The notes under the pieces are model-generated. The model searched no databases and was not told the DNA's origin. It saw nothing but the letters and a program-made list of their open reading frames with translations. 64,000 nt of DNA from Natronomonas marina (GTDB lineage: Archaea > Halobacteriota > Halobacteria > Halobacteriales > Haloarculaceae): contig NZ_CP101154.1 in NCBI RefSeq assembly GCF_024298905.1, forward strand, positions 2,046,001-2,110,000, read 5' to 3'. Shown in pieces: positions 49,843-58,850 of the stretch. Position numbers and translations under genes: made by a program. Positions within the stretch are counted from its first letter, which is position 1. The number at the start of each line of letters is the position of its first letter.

Positions 49843-50613
49843 TCAGGTCGCCGTCCACCCGCCGTCGACGGTGAAGACGCTCCCCGTGCAGTAGGCGGAG
49901 GCGTCGCTGGCCAGGAAGACGGCGATGCCCTTGAGATCGTCCGGTTCGCCGAGGCGACCCAGCAGGGTCTCGTCGGCCATCTGCTCGTGCATCTCGTCAA
50001 GGCCGCTGTCCTTCCGGAAGGCGCCGCCGCCGATGTTCGTGTGGGTCCACCCCGGCGCGACGGCGTTGACGCGAATCTCTGGCGCGAGGTCGGCGGCGGC
50101 CTGTTTCGTCAACTGGACGACGCCGCCCTTCGAGGCGACGTAGGCGGCGACGCCGGGCCAGTCGGAGGCCACGTCGCCGAGCACCGAGGCCGTCGTGACG
50201 ATGCTGCCGCCGTCCTCCATCGCGGCGGCGGCCTCCCGGACGGTGTAGAAGACGCCGTCGAGGTTGACGTCGAGTACCACGTCCCACTCCTCCAGGGGAT
50301 AGCGATCCAGCGGGAGGCTCAATCGTCCGATGCCGGCGTTGGCGAAGACGACGTCCAGGCCGCCGAACGCCGCTTTCGTCTCCTGGACCATCGCCGCGAC
50401 CTGCTCGGGGTCGGAGACGTCGGCCTCGACGGTGGTCGTCTCGGCGTCGAGATCCGCGGCGACGTCCGCCAGCCCATCGCCGTCGACGTCCGCCAGCGCG
50501 AGGTCGGCACCGACATCCGCACAGGCCTCCGCGTACCCTCTCCCGATGCCGGATGCCGCGCCCGTAATCAGTACCACGTCGTCGTCGAGCCTGAAGCGGT
50601 CGAGTACGCCCAT
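49843..50613 (-). CDS. Short-chain dehydrogenase/reductase
   Basis: The 256-residue SDR has TGAASGIGRGYA, the aspartate (ADVDGDGLADV) that suggests NAD, FANAGIGR in place of NNAG, and the catalytic YVASKGGV. It ends in the common YCTGSVFTVDGGW. It is tail-to-tail with the acyl-CoA dehydrogenase, 16 bases apart, and could be a 3-hydroxyacyl-CoA dehydrogenase; this is inferred. Confidence 0.88.
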   Translation of the reverse strand: MGVLDRFRLDDDVVLITGAASGIGRGYAEACADVGADLALADVDGDGLADVAADLDAETTTVEADVSDPEQVAAMVQETKAAFGGLDVVFANAGIGRLSLPLDRYPLEEWDVVLDVNLDGVFYTVREAAAAMEDGGSIVTTASVLGDVASDWPGVAAYVASKGGVVQLTKQAAADLAPEIRVNAVAPGWTHTNIGGGAFRKDSGLDEMHEQMADETLLGRLGEPDDLKGIAVFLASDASAYCTGSVFTVDGGWTAT

Positions 50614-50714
50614 GGACGCCAACAGTGGCCGGGGGGATTTGGCCGTTGTCCCGGTCGCGGAGCGTGGGGCCCGCCACCGGAAGACTTTCGGCCGGATGGC
50701 CGCATCTACGGCGC

Positions 50715-51569
50715 ATGCGTCGCCGTCAGTTCCTCGCGAGTGGAACCGCCCTCCTCGCCGGCGCAGTCGCCGGCTGTGCCCATCCCGACGTCGTGCTGGA
50801 CCTCGAGGCGGCCGACGCCTCGGACGTCGCCAGCGAGGTGTCGATAGCGCCCGACCCCGAGTCCGAAGAGTACCGCGTCGTCGCGTCGGCCGTCGAGAAC
50901 GGGTCGGCGACCCGGAGCGGCCGGGGGGAGCTCTTCGACGACGGCGAGACCGTCCGGGTCGGGGACGCCTTCTACGAGGTCTCCGAGACCCGCACCGAGC
51001 AAAACGAGGTGACCGTCTACGCGGTCCGGATCGACTTCGACCCGGCGGACACGACGGCCGACCTCGGCGAGATCGCATTCGAGGACCTCCCCGAAGCGGA
51101 CCGCGAACGACTGGGTCGGCTGGTGTCGGAGGAGGACCCGCCGGACGGGGAGGGCTACGACGTCGGCGTCGGCTACGGGACCGCCGAAGAAGCCGGCGAC
51201 TCCGTCTTCGTCCCCGAACAGCAGTACGACATCCTGGTCTACGAGGGGAACCGCTATCGGGTCGGCGTCGAGTCCCGGCCGGCCGAGTCCGGCGAGTACC
51301 GCTACGAGGTCACCGAACGCGCCGGGAGCGTCGAGGCCTTCGCCGACCAGGTCCGGGACCGGTACCTGTTCACCCTCTCGGGGCTGTCCGAGGCCGAACG
51401 CGAGGTCGTCGAGGCGTCCATCGACGGCGCGCACTTCGAGGACACCAACGCGTTCCGGTCGGTGGTCGACCGGCTCCGGGACCACGAGGGTATCGACGTG
51501 CAGGATTTCTACGGGACCTGGCTGCTGGAGTACGAGAGCGACGAGTACATCGCCTACGCCGAGTGGTAG
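50715..51569 (+). CDS. Tat lipoprotein, uncharacterised
   Basis: The 284-residue protein begins RRRQFLASGTALLAGAVAGC, a twin-arginine signal with a lipobox cysteine, so it is a membrane-anchored outer-face lipoprotein. The mature part is acidic and probably beta-rich, with two long glutamate/tyrosine stretches (EEYRVVASAVENG, TEQNEVTVYAVRID). I do not recognise the fold. It is adjacent to a DUF502 membrane protein on the other strand. Confidence 0.82.
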   Translation: MRRRQFLASGTALLAGAVAGCAHPDVVLDLEAADASDVASEVSIAPDPESEEYRVVASAVENGSATRSGRGELFDDGETVRVGDAFYEVSETRTEQNEVTVYAVRIDFDPADTTADLGEIAFEDLPEADRERLGRLVSEEDPPDGEGYDVGVGYGTAEEAGDSVFVPEQQYDILVYEGNRYRVGVESRPAESGEYRYEVTERAGSVEAFADQVRDRYLFTLSGLSEAEREVVEASIDGAHFEDTNAFRSVVDRLRDHEGIDVQDFYGTWLLEYESDEYIAYAEW

Positions 51570-51577
51570 CTCGGAGT

Positions 51578-52273
51578 TCAGGCCTCCTCGATCCGCTGTT
51601 GCATCCGCTCGCCGATGGTGGGGTCGTCGTCGTCGCTGATCGTGACGCCGCTCGTGATGATGGCCTGTAGCCCCTCGTCGACGCCGACGTCGATGTCGTG
51701 GACACGGTCGCGGGAGACGTAGATGACGAACCCGCCCATGACGGGGTTGGGTCCCATCGGGAGAAAGAGGCTCATCATGCCCTCCTCGTCGTGGTCGACG
51801 CTCCGCTCGAGGTGGTCGGGCGCGTCGGCGGTCACGAAAGCCATGGTGTAGGAGCCCTCGCTGGGGTACTCGACGAGTTTCACGTCGCGGAAGCTCTCCT
51901 CGCCGTTGGCGACGGTCTCGCTCATCTCCCGGAACCCACCGTAGACGTCGCCGACGCCGGGAATCGTCTCGACGGCACCGTGGAAGTACTCGGCGGCCAC
52001 GGATCCGCGCGGGGCCGTCTCGACGGCGGCGCCGAGAAGCACCACGACGGCGAGCGCCAGCACGAGCGTGAGCAGATCGGCCGGCGTCCCGCCGACGCCG
52101 GTGTAGGTCTCGATGGTCGAGGAGACCGGCGCGAGGTATCCCGAGAGGAACTGGAGGACGAAGGCCGCGATGCCGACCGTCAGAAGCGTCGGTACCACGA
52201 GAACGGCACCGGTCACGAAGTAGCTCTTGAGCTGCTGTCGTGTCGTTCGGTCGTCGATGAACGGGTCGTTCAT
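51578..52273 (-). CDS. DUF502-family membrane protein
   Basis: The 231-residue protein has two N-terminal membrane helices (residues 18-45 and 66-88) separated by a short extracellular loop, and a cytoplasmic domain with IPGVGDVYGGFREMSETV and FLPMGPNPVMGGFVIYV, the DUF502 signature. It is also found in plants (LAZ1-like/COV) and bacteria. A membrane transport or trafficking role has been suggested, but nothing specific is known for archaea. Confidence 0.88.
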   Translation of the reverse strand: MNDPFIDDRTTRQQLKSYFVTGAVLVVPTLLTVGIAAFVLQFLSGYLAPVSSTIETYTGVGGTPADLLTLVLALAVVVLLGAAVETAPRGSVAAEYFHGAVETIPGVGDVYGGFREMSETVANGEESFRDVKLVEYPSEGSYTMAFVTADAPDHLERSVDHDEEGMMSLFLPMGPNPVMGGFVIYVSRDRVHDIDVGVDEGLQAIITSGVTISDDDDPTIGERMQQRIEEA

Positions 52274-52345
52274 GGGTTCGCTCCCGTGCGCCCGGATAAT
52301 AATTCGAGGGGGATTCGCCGTCGGACGGTGCCCGACCCCACGGCG

Positions 52346-53125
52346 TCAGAAACTGAAGAGGTCGATGCCGCCGGTGACGCCGATGACCTGTCCGGTGACG
52401 TAGTTGGACTGCTCGCTGGCGAGGTAGGCGACGAGGTTGGCGACGTCCTCCTCCTTGCCGAGCTGTCGCATCGGAGTGGCCTTGGCGATGCGGGCGAAGT
52501 GCTCGTCGACCTGTTCGAGCTGTTCGATGGGGAGGTCGGCGAGCTGGCCGACGACGATGCTCGGCGTGATGATGTTCGAGGTGACGCCGTGCTGGGCACC
52601 CTCCAGGGCGAGCGTCTTCCCGAAGCCGATGAGGGCGGCCTTCGTCGCCGAGTACGATAGCTGGCCGAAGCCGCCCTGCCAGCCGGCCATCGAGGACATG
52701 TTGACGATGCGGCCCCACTCCCGTTCCTTCATGTTGGGGTAGACCTCGCGGGTGATGTTGTAGGCGCCGGTGAGGTTGACTGCGATGTCGCGGTCCCAGA
52801 TGTCGTCGTCGAAGTCCTCGACCTTGTCCCGGGCGTCGACCATCCCGGCGTTGTTCACCAGCACGTCGATGCCGCCAGTCTCCTCCTCGAGGGCGGCGAC
52901 GGTGTCGGCGACGTCCTCGCGGTCGGTGAGGTCACACTCGACGGCGTGGGCGGTGCCGCCGTAGTCGTCCTCGACTTCGTCCGCCACGTTCTCGGCCTTC
53001 TCGAGGGCGACGTCGAGGATGACGACCTCGGCACCCTCCTCGGCGAGTACGCGACAGTCTTCGCTCCCGATGCGTCCGGCCCCGCCCGTCACGAGGGCGG
53101 TCTTGTCGTCGAGTCCCAGATCCAT
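52346..53125 (-). CDS. Short-chain dehydrogenase/3-oxoacyl-reductase-like SDR
   Basis: The 259-residue SDR has TGGAGRIGSEDC, aspartate after the second strand (ILDVALEKA; NAD-type), NNAG, the catalytic SMAGWQGGFGQLSYSATK and ends in NYVTGQVIGVTGGIDLFSF. Its size and sequence match the FabG/PhaB-like branch used in fatty-acid or 3-hydroxyacyl-CoA chemistry. Start at 53125 has a purine-rich, no-SD context and the ATG is where family homologues begin. Confidence 0.88.
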   Translation of the reverse strand: MDLGLDDKTALVTGGAGRIGSEDCRVLAEEGAEVVILDVALEKAENVADEVEDDYGGTAHAVECDLTDREDVADTVAALEEETGGIDVLVNNAGMVDARDKVEDFDDDIWDRDIAVNLTGAYNITREVYPNMKEREWGRIVNMSSMAGWQGGFGQLSYSATKAALIGFGKTLALEGAQHGVTSNIITPSIVVGQLADLPIEQLEQVDEHFARIAKATPMRQLGKEEDVANLVAYLASEQSNYVTGQVIGVTGGIDLFSF

Positions 53126-53198
53126 TGCATTGCGGGTATCCGCTGGTTACAGGATAAGGGTTCCGACGGGCATACGAGGGTCGTTTAGTAGGCGTCCG

Positions 53199-53891
53199 TC
53201 AGCGCCGGACGCCGACCACGTCGACGAGCTCCGGCAGGGCCGTAATCTCGTGGGTCGCCTCCGGCCCCCAGGCGTCCTCGCCGTAGCCGGCGGCCGCGAG
53301 GCCGACCGCGGCCGCGCCCGCGACGTCGTGCTCGTAGCGGTCCCCGACCATCACCGTCGCGGCCGGGTCGACGCCGGTCCCCTCCAGGGCGTCGCGGAAC
53401 ATCCGCTCGTCGGGCTTGGTGTAGCCGACGGCCTCGGAGGTCGTGACGTGCTCGAAGCAGTCCCGGATACCGAACGTCGACAGCATGTTCTCGGCCTCGC
53501 GGGTGTCGATGTCGGAGACGACGGCCTGGGTGACGCCAGCCTCGGAGAGCGCCTCGACGGTGTCGACGGCGCCGTTTTCGGCCCGGAGGGTCCCGCTCGT
53601 CGCCTCGTCGAGGGTCCGCTCCCAGCCGTCCGGCGGATCGCCGTCGAACAGCGCCGCGGTCGCCTTCCGGTAGCCCTCGCGGGCGGTGCGGTACTCCGTG
53701 CCCTCGCGGCCGCGGAAGTGCTCGCCGAGGGCCGACTTCCACGCCTCGAGGGCGGGGTCGGGCTCGAGATCGTGTTCGGCCGCGAGTTCGCCGACGAAGG
53801 CGGCGTACCCCTCCCGGACGGAGGATAGCTCGACGATGACGCCGCCGATGTCCCAGAAGACGGCCTCGTACCGACGCGACGCGTCGCTCAT
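53199..53891 (-). CDS. HAD-superfamily hydrolase
   Basis: The 230-residue protein is a HAD phosphatase-like enzyme with a helical cap (residues 20-95). Motif I is FWDIGGVIV, with the nucleophilic Asp but Gly where the second Asp of DxD is common. VVSDIDT is motif II, a Lys in KPDERMF is motif III and VGDRYEHDV is motif IV. The missing second Asp fits the YihX/epoxide-hydrolase-like branches, so the reaction may not be a standard phosphatase. It overlaps the upstream metallo-hydrolase by four bases. Confidence 0.87.
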   Translation of the reverse strand: MSDASRRYEAVFWDIGGVIVELSSVREGYAAFVGELAAEHDLEPDPALEAWKSALGEHFRGREGTEYRTAREGYRKATAALFDGDPPDGWERTLDEATSGTLRAENGAVDTVEALSEAGVTQAVVSDIDTREAENMLSTFGIRDCFEHVTTSEAVGYTKPDERMFRDALEGTGVDPAATVMVGDRYEHDVAGAAAVGLAAAGYGEDAWGPEATHEITALPELVDVVGVRR

Positions 53892-54850
53892 ACGCTGTAG
53901 TGTCGGACGCCGTCGGTGGGTTCGGCCGACACCTCGCCGGTCCGCTCGAGGTGGGACAGCGCGCTCATCGTCTCGGGGATGAGATACTTGATGTCCCGCT
54001 CGCCCGCGAGCGTCATGGCGACGCCGGGCGCCGTCGAGTAGCCGTCGGCGACGAGCTCTCGGACCTGCCGGAGACGGTCGTCGAGGCTCCGTCGGTCCCG
54101 CTCGACGGAGCCCGCGAGGTCGGTGTGGACGGGCCCGTGGCCGGGGTAGACCCGGGCGACCTCGAGCGCGGCCAGGCGGTCGAGAGCGGTGTAGAAGGCG
54201 TCGAACGCCTCGCGGTGGCCGTCGTCGAGACCGTCGTGCAGGAGGACCGGTCGGAGCGGCTCCATCGCCATGTCGCCGGAGAACAGGACGCGATCGCCGT
54301 CGATCTCGGCGGAGTAGCTCAGGTGGTCGGCCTGGTGCCCCGGGACGTGGACCGCCCCGACCTCGAGGCCGCCGACGTCGGTGGTGTCTCCGGGGTCGAT
54401 CCAGCGGTCGACGGCCCCGGGGTCGAGCAGTTCCGCGTTCCGCTCCAGTGACTCGACGGCCATCTCGACGGCCGTCTCGCACTGTTCTTCGGGGAAGCCC
54501 GCCTCGGTGCAGTTGCGACGGACGCGCGTCTCCACGTCGTCGGGATCGCGTGCCAGTCGTTCGCGGACGCTCGCCGGCGCGTACACGGTCGGATCGCCAT
54601 CCTCCAGCACCGTCGGTACCTGCCCGATGTGGTCGACATGCGGGTGGGTGACGACGAGGTGCTCGATGTCACCCGGTTCGTAGCCGTGTCCCGCGAGACG
54701 GTCGCGGAACGCCGCGTCGTTGTCGGGCGTGGCGGCGTCGACGAGAACCGGCTCCGGTCCCTCGAGGAGGTAGCAGGCGACGTCGCCGGGCGGCCAGTCC
54801 ACCTCGAAGGCGAGCCGGTGGACGCGGCCCAGTGTGCTTCGAGACTCCAT
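53888..54850 (-). CDS. Metallo-beta-lactamase-fold hydrolase
   Basis: The 320-residue protein has THPHVDHIG (HxHxDH), the second histidine motif VPGHQADHL, FSGDMAME and a C-terminal winged-helix-like tail (DGYSTAPGVAMTLAGERDIK, MSALSHLERTGEV). The layout (lactamase core plus C-terminal HTH) resembles glyoxalase II-like or LACTB2-type thioesterase/hydrolases. It is coupled to the HAD gene by a four-base overlap. The substrate may be an acyl-thioester, but this is inferred. Confidence 0.88.
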   Translation of the reverse strand: MESRSTLGRVHRLAFEVDWPPGDVACYLLEGPEPVLVDAATPDNDAAFRDRLAGHGYEPGDIEHLVVTHPHVDHIGQVPTVLEDGDPTVYAPASVRERLARDPDDVETRVRRNCTEAGFPEEQCETAVEMAVESLERNAELLDPGAVDRWIDPGDTTDVGGLEVGAVHVPGHQADHLSYSAEIDGDRVLFSGDMAMEPLRPVLLHDGLDDGHREAFDAFYTALDRLAALEVARVYPGHGPVHTDLAGSVERDRRSLDDRLRQVRELVADGYSTAPGVAMTLAGERDIKYLIPETMSALSHLERTGEVSAEPTDGVRHYSV

Positions 54851-54978
54851 TCGCCGGAAGGACGCCACCCGCAAATATAAGACTTCGTTTTGAAACGTCC
54901 GATTTTTACTTTCCATTGTTAGATACAAACTCCTCGTACTTACCTTTATTAACACACGCGCAGAAGCACCAGCCGAAC

Positions 54979-55029
54979 ATGACAGCGACATCGAACTGCG
55001 TCGCCGCGGCGCGTGGGCGACGATGCTAG
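54979..55029 (+). other. Possible 16-codon upstream ORF overlapping the SDR start
   Basis: An ATG at 54979 lies about 32 bases downstream of a strong TATA-like element (CTTTATTAAC, 54944-54953) and reads 16 residues to a TAG at 55027-55029. The SDR gene begins at ATG 55023 in another frame, so the two overlap. A leaderless or short-leader mRNA would meet this ATG first. Coupled translation is possible; so is chance. Confidence 0.4.
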
Positions 55030-55799
55030 AGCAGTACAGCGTCGAAGGCAAGACGGCCATCGTCACCGGATCGAGCCAGGGCATCGGCGAGGTGACCGCG
55101 AAACGGTTCGCCGACGGCGGCGCCGACGTCGTCGTCACCTCTCGCTCGCAGGAGAAGATCGACGAGGTCGCCGCCGACATCAACGACAGCGACCGGCCGG
55201 GCGAGGCCATCGCCGTCGAGTGCGATGTCCGCGACCGGGACGCCGTCGAGGCCCTCGTCGACGCCACCGTCGAGGAGTTCGGCGGTCTCGACACGATGGT
55301 CAACAACGCCGGCGCCTCGTTCATGGCCGGGTTCGACGACATCTCCGAGAACGGCTGGAAGACCATCGTTGACATCAACCTCCACGGCACGTTCCATTGC
55401 TCGCAGGTCGCCGGCCAGCGGATGCAGGACGGCGACGGCGGCACCATCATCAACTTCGCCTCGGTCGCGGGGACCGACGGATCGCCGTACATGAGCCACT
55501 ACGGGGCCGCCAAGGCCGGCGTTGTCAACCTGACGCGGACGCTGGCCTACGAGTACGCCGACCACGGCATCAGGGTCAACTGCATCGCACCGGGGTTCGT
55601 CGCCACGCCGGGCGTCGCCTCCCAGATGGGCGTCTCCGCCGACGAGGTCGACCGCAGCGAGGTGAAACGTCGGATGGGCGTCTCCGAGGAGATCGCCGAC
55701 ATCGTCCAGTTCCTCGCCACCGAGGCCTCCTCCTACATCGTCGGCGAAACTATCACGGCGAAAGGCTTACCGAGCATCGAGGAGAGCCCGGACGTATGA
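55023..55799 (+). CDS. Short-chain dehydrogenase/reductase (FabG-like)
   Basis: The 258-residue SDR has TGSSQGIGEVTA, NNAG, the catalytic serine in NFASVAGTD and YGAAKAG, and ends with the extended SYIVGETITAKGLPS. The motif set is that of FabG/3-oxoacyl reductases. A possible upstream ORF overlaps the start, and the promoter TATA box is at 54944-54953. The gene is followed 22 bases later by an F420-type oxidoreductase on the same strand, so the two may be co-transcribed. Confidence 0.88.
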   Translation: MLEQYSVEGKTAIVTGSSQGIGEVTAKRFADGGADVVVTSRSQEKIDEVAADINDSDRPGEAIAVECDVRDRDAVEALVDATVEEFGGLDTMVNNAGASFMAGFDDISENGWKTIVDINLHGTFHCSQVAGQRMQDGDGGTIINFASVAGTDGSPYMSHYGAAKAGVVNLTRTLAYEYADHGIRVNCIAPGFVATPGVASQMGVSADEVDRSEVKRRMGVSEEIADIVQFLATEASSYIVGETITAKGLPSIEESPDV

Positions 55800-55821
55800 G
55801 CCGACTCCGGAGGTCGAACCC

Positions 55822-56823
55822 GTGACCGAACGCGACGTCTCGCTCCCGGTGGCCGCCCAGCCGAGCGTCGACGCACTCGTCGAACAGGCCCAACTCGGGG
55901 AGTCACTCGGCTACGACACGGCGTGGCTCCCCGAGTCGTGGGGACGAAACACCGTGTCGACGCTCTCCTGTATCGCACGCGACACCGACGAGATCGACAT
56001 CGGGAGCTCCATCCTGCCGGTGTACTCGCGGTCGCCGGCGCTGCTCGGTCAGTCGGCCGCGACGCTGCAAGAGGTCTCCGACGGCCGATTCCGGCTCGGA
56101 CTCGGTCCCTCGGGACCGATCGTCATCGAGAACTGGCACGGCGTGGAGTTCGGGAACCCGCTGCGGCGGACCCGCGAGACAGTCGAGATCGTCAAGCAGG
56201 TCACGAGCGGCGAGACGGTCGACTACGACGGCGAGTACTTCGACCTCGAGGGGTTCCGGCTGCGGTGTGCCCCACCCGACCCGGCGCCGCCGGTCGAGGT
56301 CGCCGCGATGGGTCCGAAAGCCGTCGAGTTGGCCGGCCGGTTCGCCGACGGCTGGCACGGGGTCATGCTGACCCGGGACGGTATCGAGGACCGACTCGAG
56401 GACTTCGAGCGCGGCGCCGACCTCGGCGACCGGGACCGCAGCACCCAGCGCGTGACCCTGTCGCTGACCTGCTGTGCGCTCGATGACGCCGAGCGCGCAA
56501 AGCGGCTGGTCAAGCAGCACGCTGCCTTCTACATCGGCGGGATGGGCACCTACTACCGCGACAACCTCGCCCGGCAGGGTCACGAGGAGATTGCCCACGA
56601 GATATACGACGACTGGCAGGCCGGCGACCAGGAGGCGGCCGTCGCGGCGTTCCCCGAGGACCTGCTCGAGGAACTGGCCGCCTGGGGGACGCCCGAAGAG
56701 GCCCGCGAGCGCTTCGAGCGGTTCGCCGAAATCGACGGCGTCGACGCCGTCTCGGTGTCGTTCCCGCGGGCCGCCGACCTCGATGCCATCGAGTCGACGA
56801 TGCGGGCGCTGGCGCCCGAGTGA
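55822..56823 (+). CDS. LLM-class F420-dependent oxidoreductase (TIGR04024/NP1902A-type)
   Basis: The 333-residue protein is a luciferase-like (LLM) TIM-barrel oxidoreductase of the haloarchaeal TIGR04024 group: LPVAAQPSVDALVEQAQ, YDTAWLPESWGRN, SILPVYSRSPALLGQ and RFRLGLGPSGP. The family uses coenzyme F420 in place of FMN; the substrate is unknown. The GTG start is set by length and neighbour spacing (22 bases after the SDR stop). It could work with the SDR in the same transcript. Confidence 0.88.
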   Translation: MTERDVSLPVAAQPSVDALVEQAQLGESLGYDTAWLPESWGRNTVSTLSCIARDTDEIDIGSSILPVYSRSPALLGQSAATLQEVSDGRFRLGLGPSGPIVIENWHGVEFGNPLRRTRETVEIVKQVTSGETVDYDGEYFDLEGFRLRCAPPDPAPPVEVAAMGPKAVELAGRFADGWHGVMLTRDGIEDRLEDFERGADLGDRDRSTQRVTLSLTCCALDDAERAKRLVKQHAAFYIGGMGTYYRDNLARQGHEEIAHEIYDDWQAGDQEAAVAAFPEDLLEELAAWGTPEEARERFERFAEIDGVDAVSVSFPRAADLDAIESTMRALAPE

Positions 56824-56902
56824 GCGCCACCGGGAACGGCCAGCCCGTCCCGGCGACCCCGGATGGATGAACTATTTATCGGTGGCACCGGCAGGGAACC
56901 TC

Positions 56903-58597
56903 ATGACGGACGCCTACACGGGCGCGGACCTGTTCGTCGACGCGCTCGAGCAGTACGGGGTCGAACACGTCTTCGGTAATCCCGGTACGACGGAGCTACC
57001 CATCATGAACGCCCTCGCGGACAGCGACGTCGAGTACGTTCTCGGTCTCCAGGAGGACATCGCCACCGGGATGGCCGCCGGCTACGCCTCCACGCGGCGC
57101 TACCACGCCGACGGCGACCCGTCGGTCAACCCGCTGGGCGTCGTGAACCTCCACATCACCCCCGGCCTGGCCCACGGTCTCGGCAACGTCTTCGGCGCGA
57201 TGTACGGCGGCGCGCCGGTGCTCGTGACCGCGGGCAACCACGAACTCGACTTCCGGCACGAGGAACCGCTACTGACCGGCGACCTCGAGGAGATGGTGAG
57301 TCAGTTCTGCAAGTACTCCGCGGAGGTGACCCACGTCGACGCGCTGCCGACGCTGCTGCGTCGGGCCGCCCGAATCGCGCTGACCCCGCCGACCGGTCCG
57401 GTCTTCCTCTCGTTGCCCGCTGACGTGATGCAGACCGAGACCGACGCCGACCCCGAACGGCTCGGGTCGATCCCCGACGCCGGGTCGGGCGACCCCGACA
57501 ACGTCGAGGCCGCCGCCGACTACCTCGTCGAGGCCGATCAGCCGGTCCTCGTCGTCGGCGACCACGTCGCCCGCGCCGGCACCGACGCCGTCGAGGCCGC
57601 CGTCAGACTCGCAGAGGCGGCCGGCGCCCGCGTCCACGGCGAAATCCTGGCCTGCGAGGTCAACTACCCCACCGAGCACGACCAGTGGATCTCCTTTATC
57701 GGCCCCGACGAGGACATCGCCTCGATGCTGATGGACACCGACACGCTGGCGCTGGTCGGCTGTTCGACCAACACGACGCTTCTGCGCCACGAGAACCCCC
57801 TCGTCTCGGAGGACACGACGATCGTCCAGGCGTCCAGCGACGCCCACGAGGTGGGCAAGAACCAGCCGGCCGACGCGGCCGTCGTCGGCGACCCCGGTCG
57901 CGTGATGGACGCCATCGCCGAGCGCGTCGAGGAGCGCCTCGACGAGGCCGAACGCCAGGAGCGCATCCAGTACGTCCAGACGATGAAGGCCGGCCTCGAG
58001 TCCACGATGAAGCAGATGGGCGAAGACGAGAAACCCGAGGGCGACACCCGATCGTCGAAAGCCGAACTCGTGGACAACATGAAGGCCGTCGACCCGGACA
58101 CCTACATCGTCGACGAGGGCGTCACCTCGAAGTTCGCGCTTCTGACCCGCTTTCCCTTCGAGGCCGAGCAGTACCTCTCCAACAAGGGCGGTGGCCTCGG
58201 CTACGGGCTCCCCGCCGCCGTCGGCGCCGCCATCGCCGAGTCGATGCGGGACGACCCCAGGACCGTCGTCGGCTACATCGGTGACGGCTCCTATCTGTAC
58301 TACCCCAACACCATCTACTCGGCGGTCCGCCACGACGTCGACTTGACCGTCGTCGTCCCCGACAACCGCAACTACCGCATCCTCAAGGACAACACGGTGA
58401 AGATGATGGGCGGCGAGGACGACGACTACGAGTTCGTCGGCATGGACTTCGACCCGCACGTCGACATCCCGGCCAACGCCGAGAGCCACGGCGCCCGCGG
58501 CCACCTCGTCGAGACGCCCGAGGAGTTCCCCGAGGTGTACGAGGCGGCGCTCTCATCCAGCGGCACCGACATCATCGACGTGCTCGTCCACGACTGA
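56903..58597 (+). CDS. Thiamine-diphosphate enzyme, benzoylformate-decarboxylase/acetolactate-synthase type
   Basis: The 564-residue protein is a ThDP enzyme. It has the N-terminal FGNPGTTELP and the catalytic glutamate in LQEDIATGMAAGYA, a central domain and the C-terminal motif GDGSYLYYP with a following asparagine (NTIYSA). It resembles benzoylformate decarboxylase and 2-hydroxyacyl-CoA lyase more than acetolactate synthase. The gene is next to acyl-CoA genes, so a role in 2-hydroxyacid or 2-hydroxyacyl-CoA cleavage is inferred. A TATTTATC element about 25-30 bases upstream fits a leaderless ATG. Confidence 0.87.
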   Translation: MTDAYTGADLFVDALEQYGVEHVFGNPGTTELPIMNALADSDVEYVLGLQEDIATGMAAGYASTRRYHADGDPSVNPLGVVNLHITPGLAHGLGNVFGAMYGGAPVLVTAGNHELDFRHEEPLLTGDLEEMVSQFCKYSAEVTHVDALPTLLRRAARIALTPPTGPVFLSLPADVMQTETDADPERLGSIPDAGSGDPDNVEAAADYLVEADQPVLVVGDHVARAGTDAVEAAVRLAEAAGARVHGEILACEVNYPTEHDQWISFIGPDEDIASMLMDTDTLALVGCSTNTTLLRHENPLVSEDTTIVQASSDAHEVGKNQPADAAVVGDPGRVMDAIAERVEERLDEAERQERIQYVQTMKAGLESTMKQMGEDEKPEGDTRSSKAELVDNMKAVDPDTYIVDEGVTSKFALLTRFPFEAEQYLSNKGGGLGYGLPAAVGAAIAESMRDDPRTVVGYIGDGSYLYYPNTIYSAVRHDVDLTVVVPDNRNYRILKDNTVKMMGGEDDDYEFVGMDFDPHVDIPANAESHGARGHLVETPEEFPEVYEAALSSSGTDIIDVLVHD

Positions 58598-58850
58598 CGC
58601 CCGCGGTTTCCGCCCGGGTCTCGGGCCCATCATTTAAATACCGACACGGGGCCAGACGGTCCGTGCTCTGAGGAATCGCTGACGGGCCGCCGAGGCGGGA
58701 GATTGGTGACGGGAGTCACCGGAACGTGAGCGGCGAGCGGGCCGCGAGCGCGACCCACGGCCGGTCAGTACCGGAGGTCGCCTGTTCGCAAGCCAACACG
58801 AGGAGCGTCGAAACGGCAACGGTTTCACGGGGCCGCGCGACCGTTCGGTC
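58598..58850. other. Non-coding region with strong TATA box and hairpin
   Basis: A strong TATA box, ATTTAAATA (58632-58640), lies 210 bases before the GTG of the DMT transporter gene, so any RNA from it would have a leader near 190 bases. The leader has a perfect hairpin GGTGAC-GGGA-GTCACC (58705-58720). I see no reading frame that fits haloarchaeal composition. A small RNA or a long leader is possible. Confidence 0.5.
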
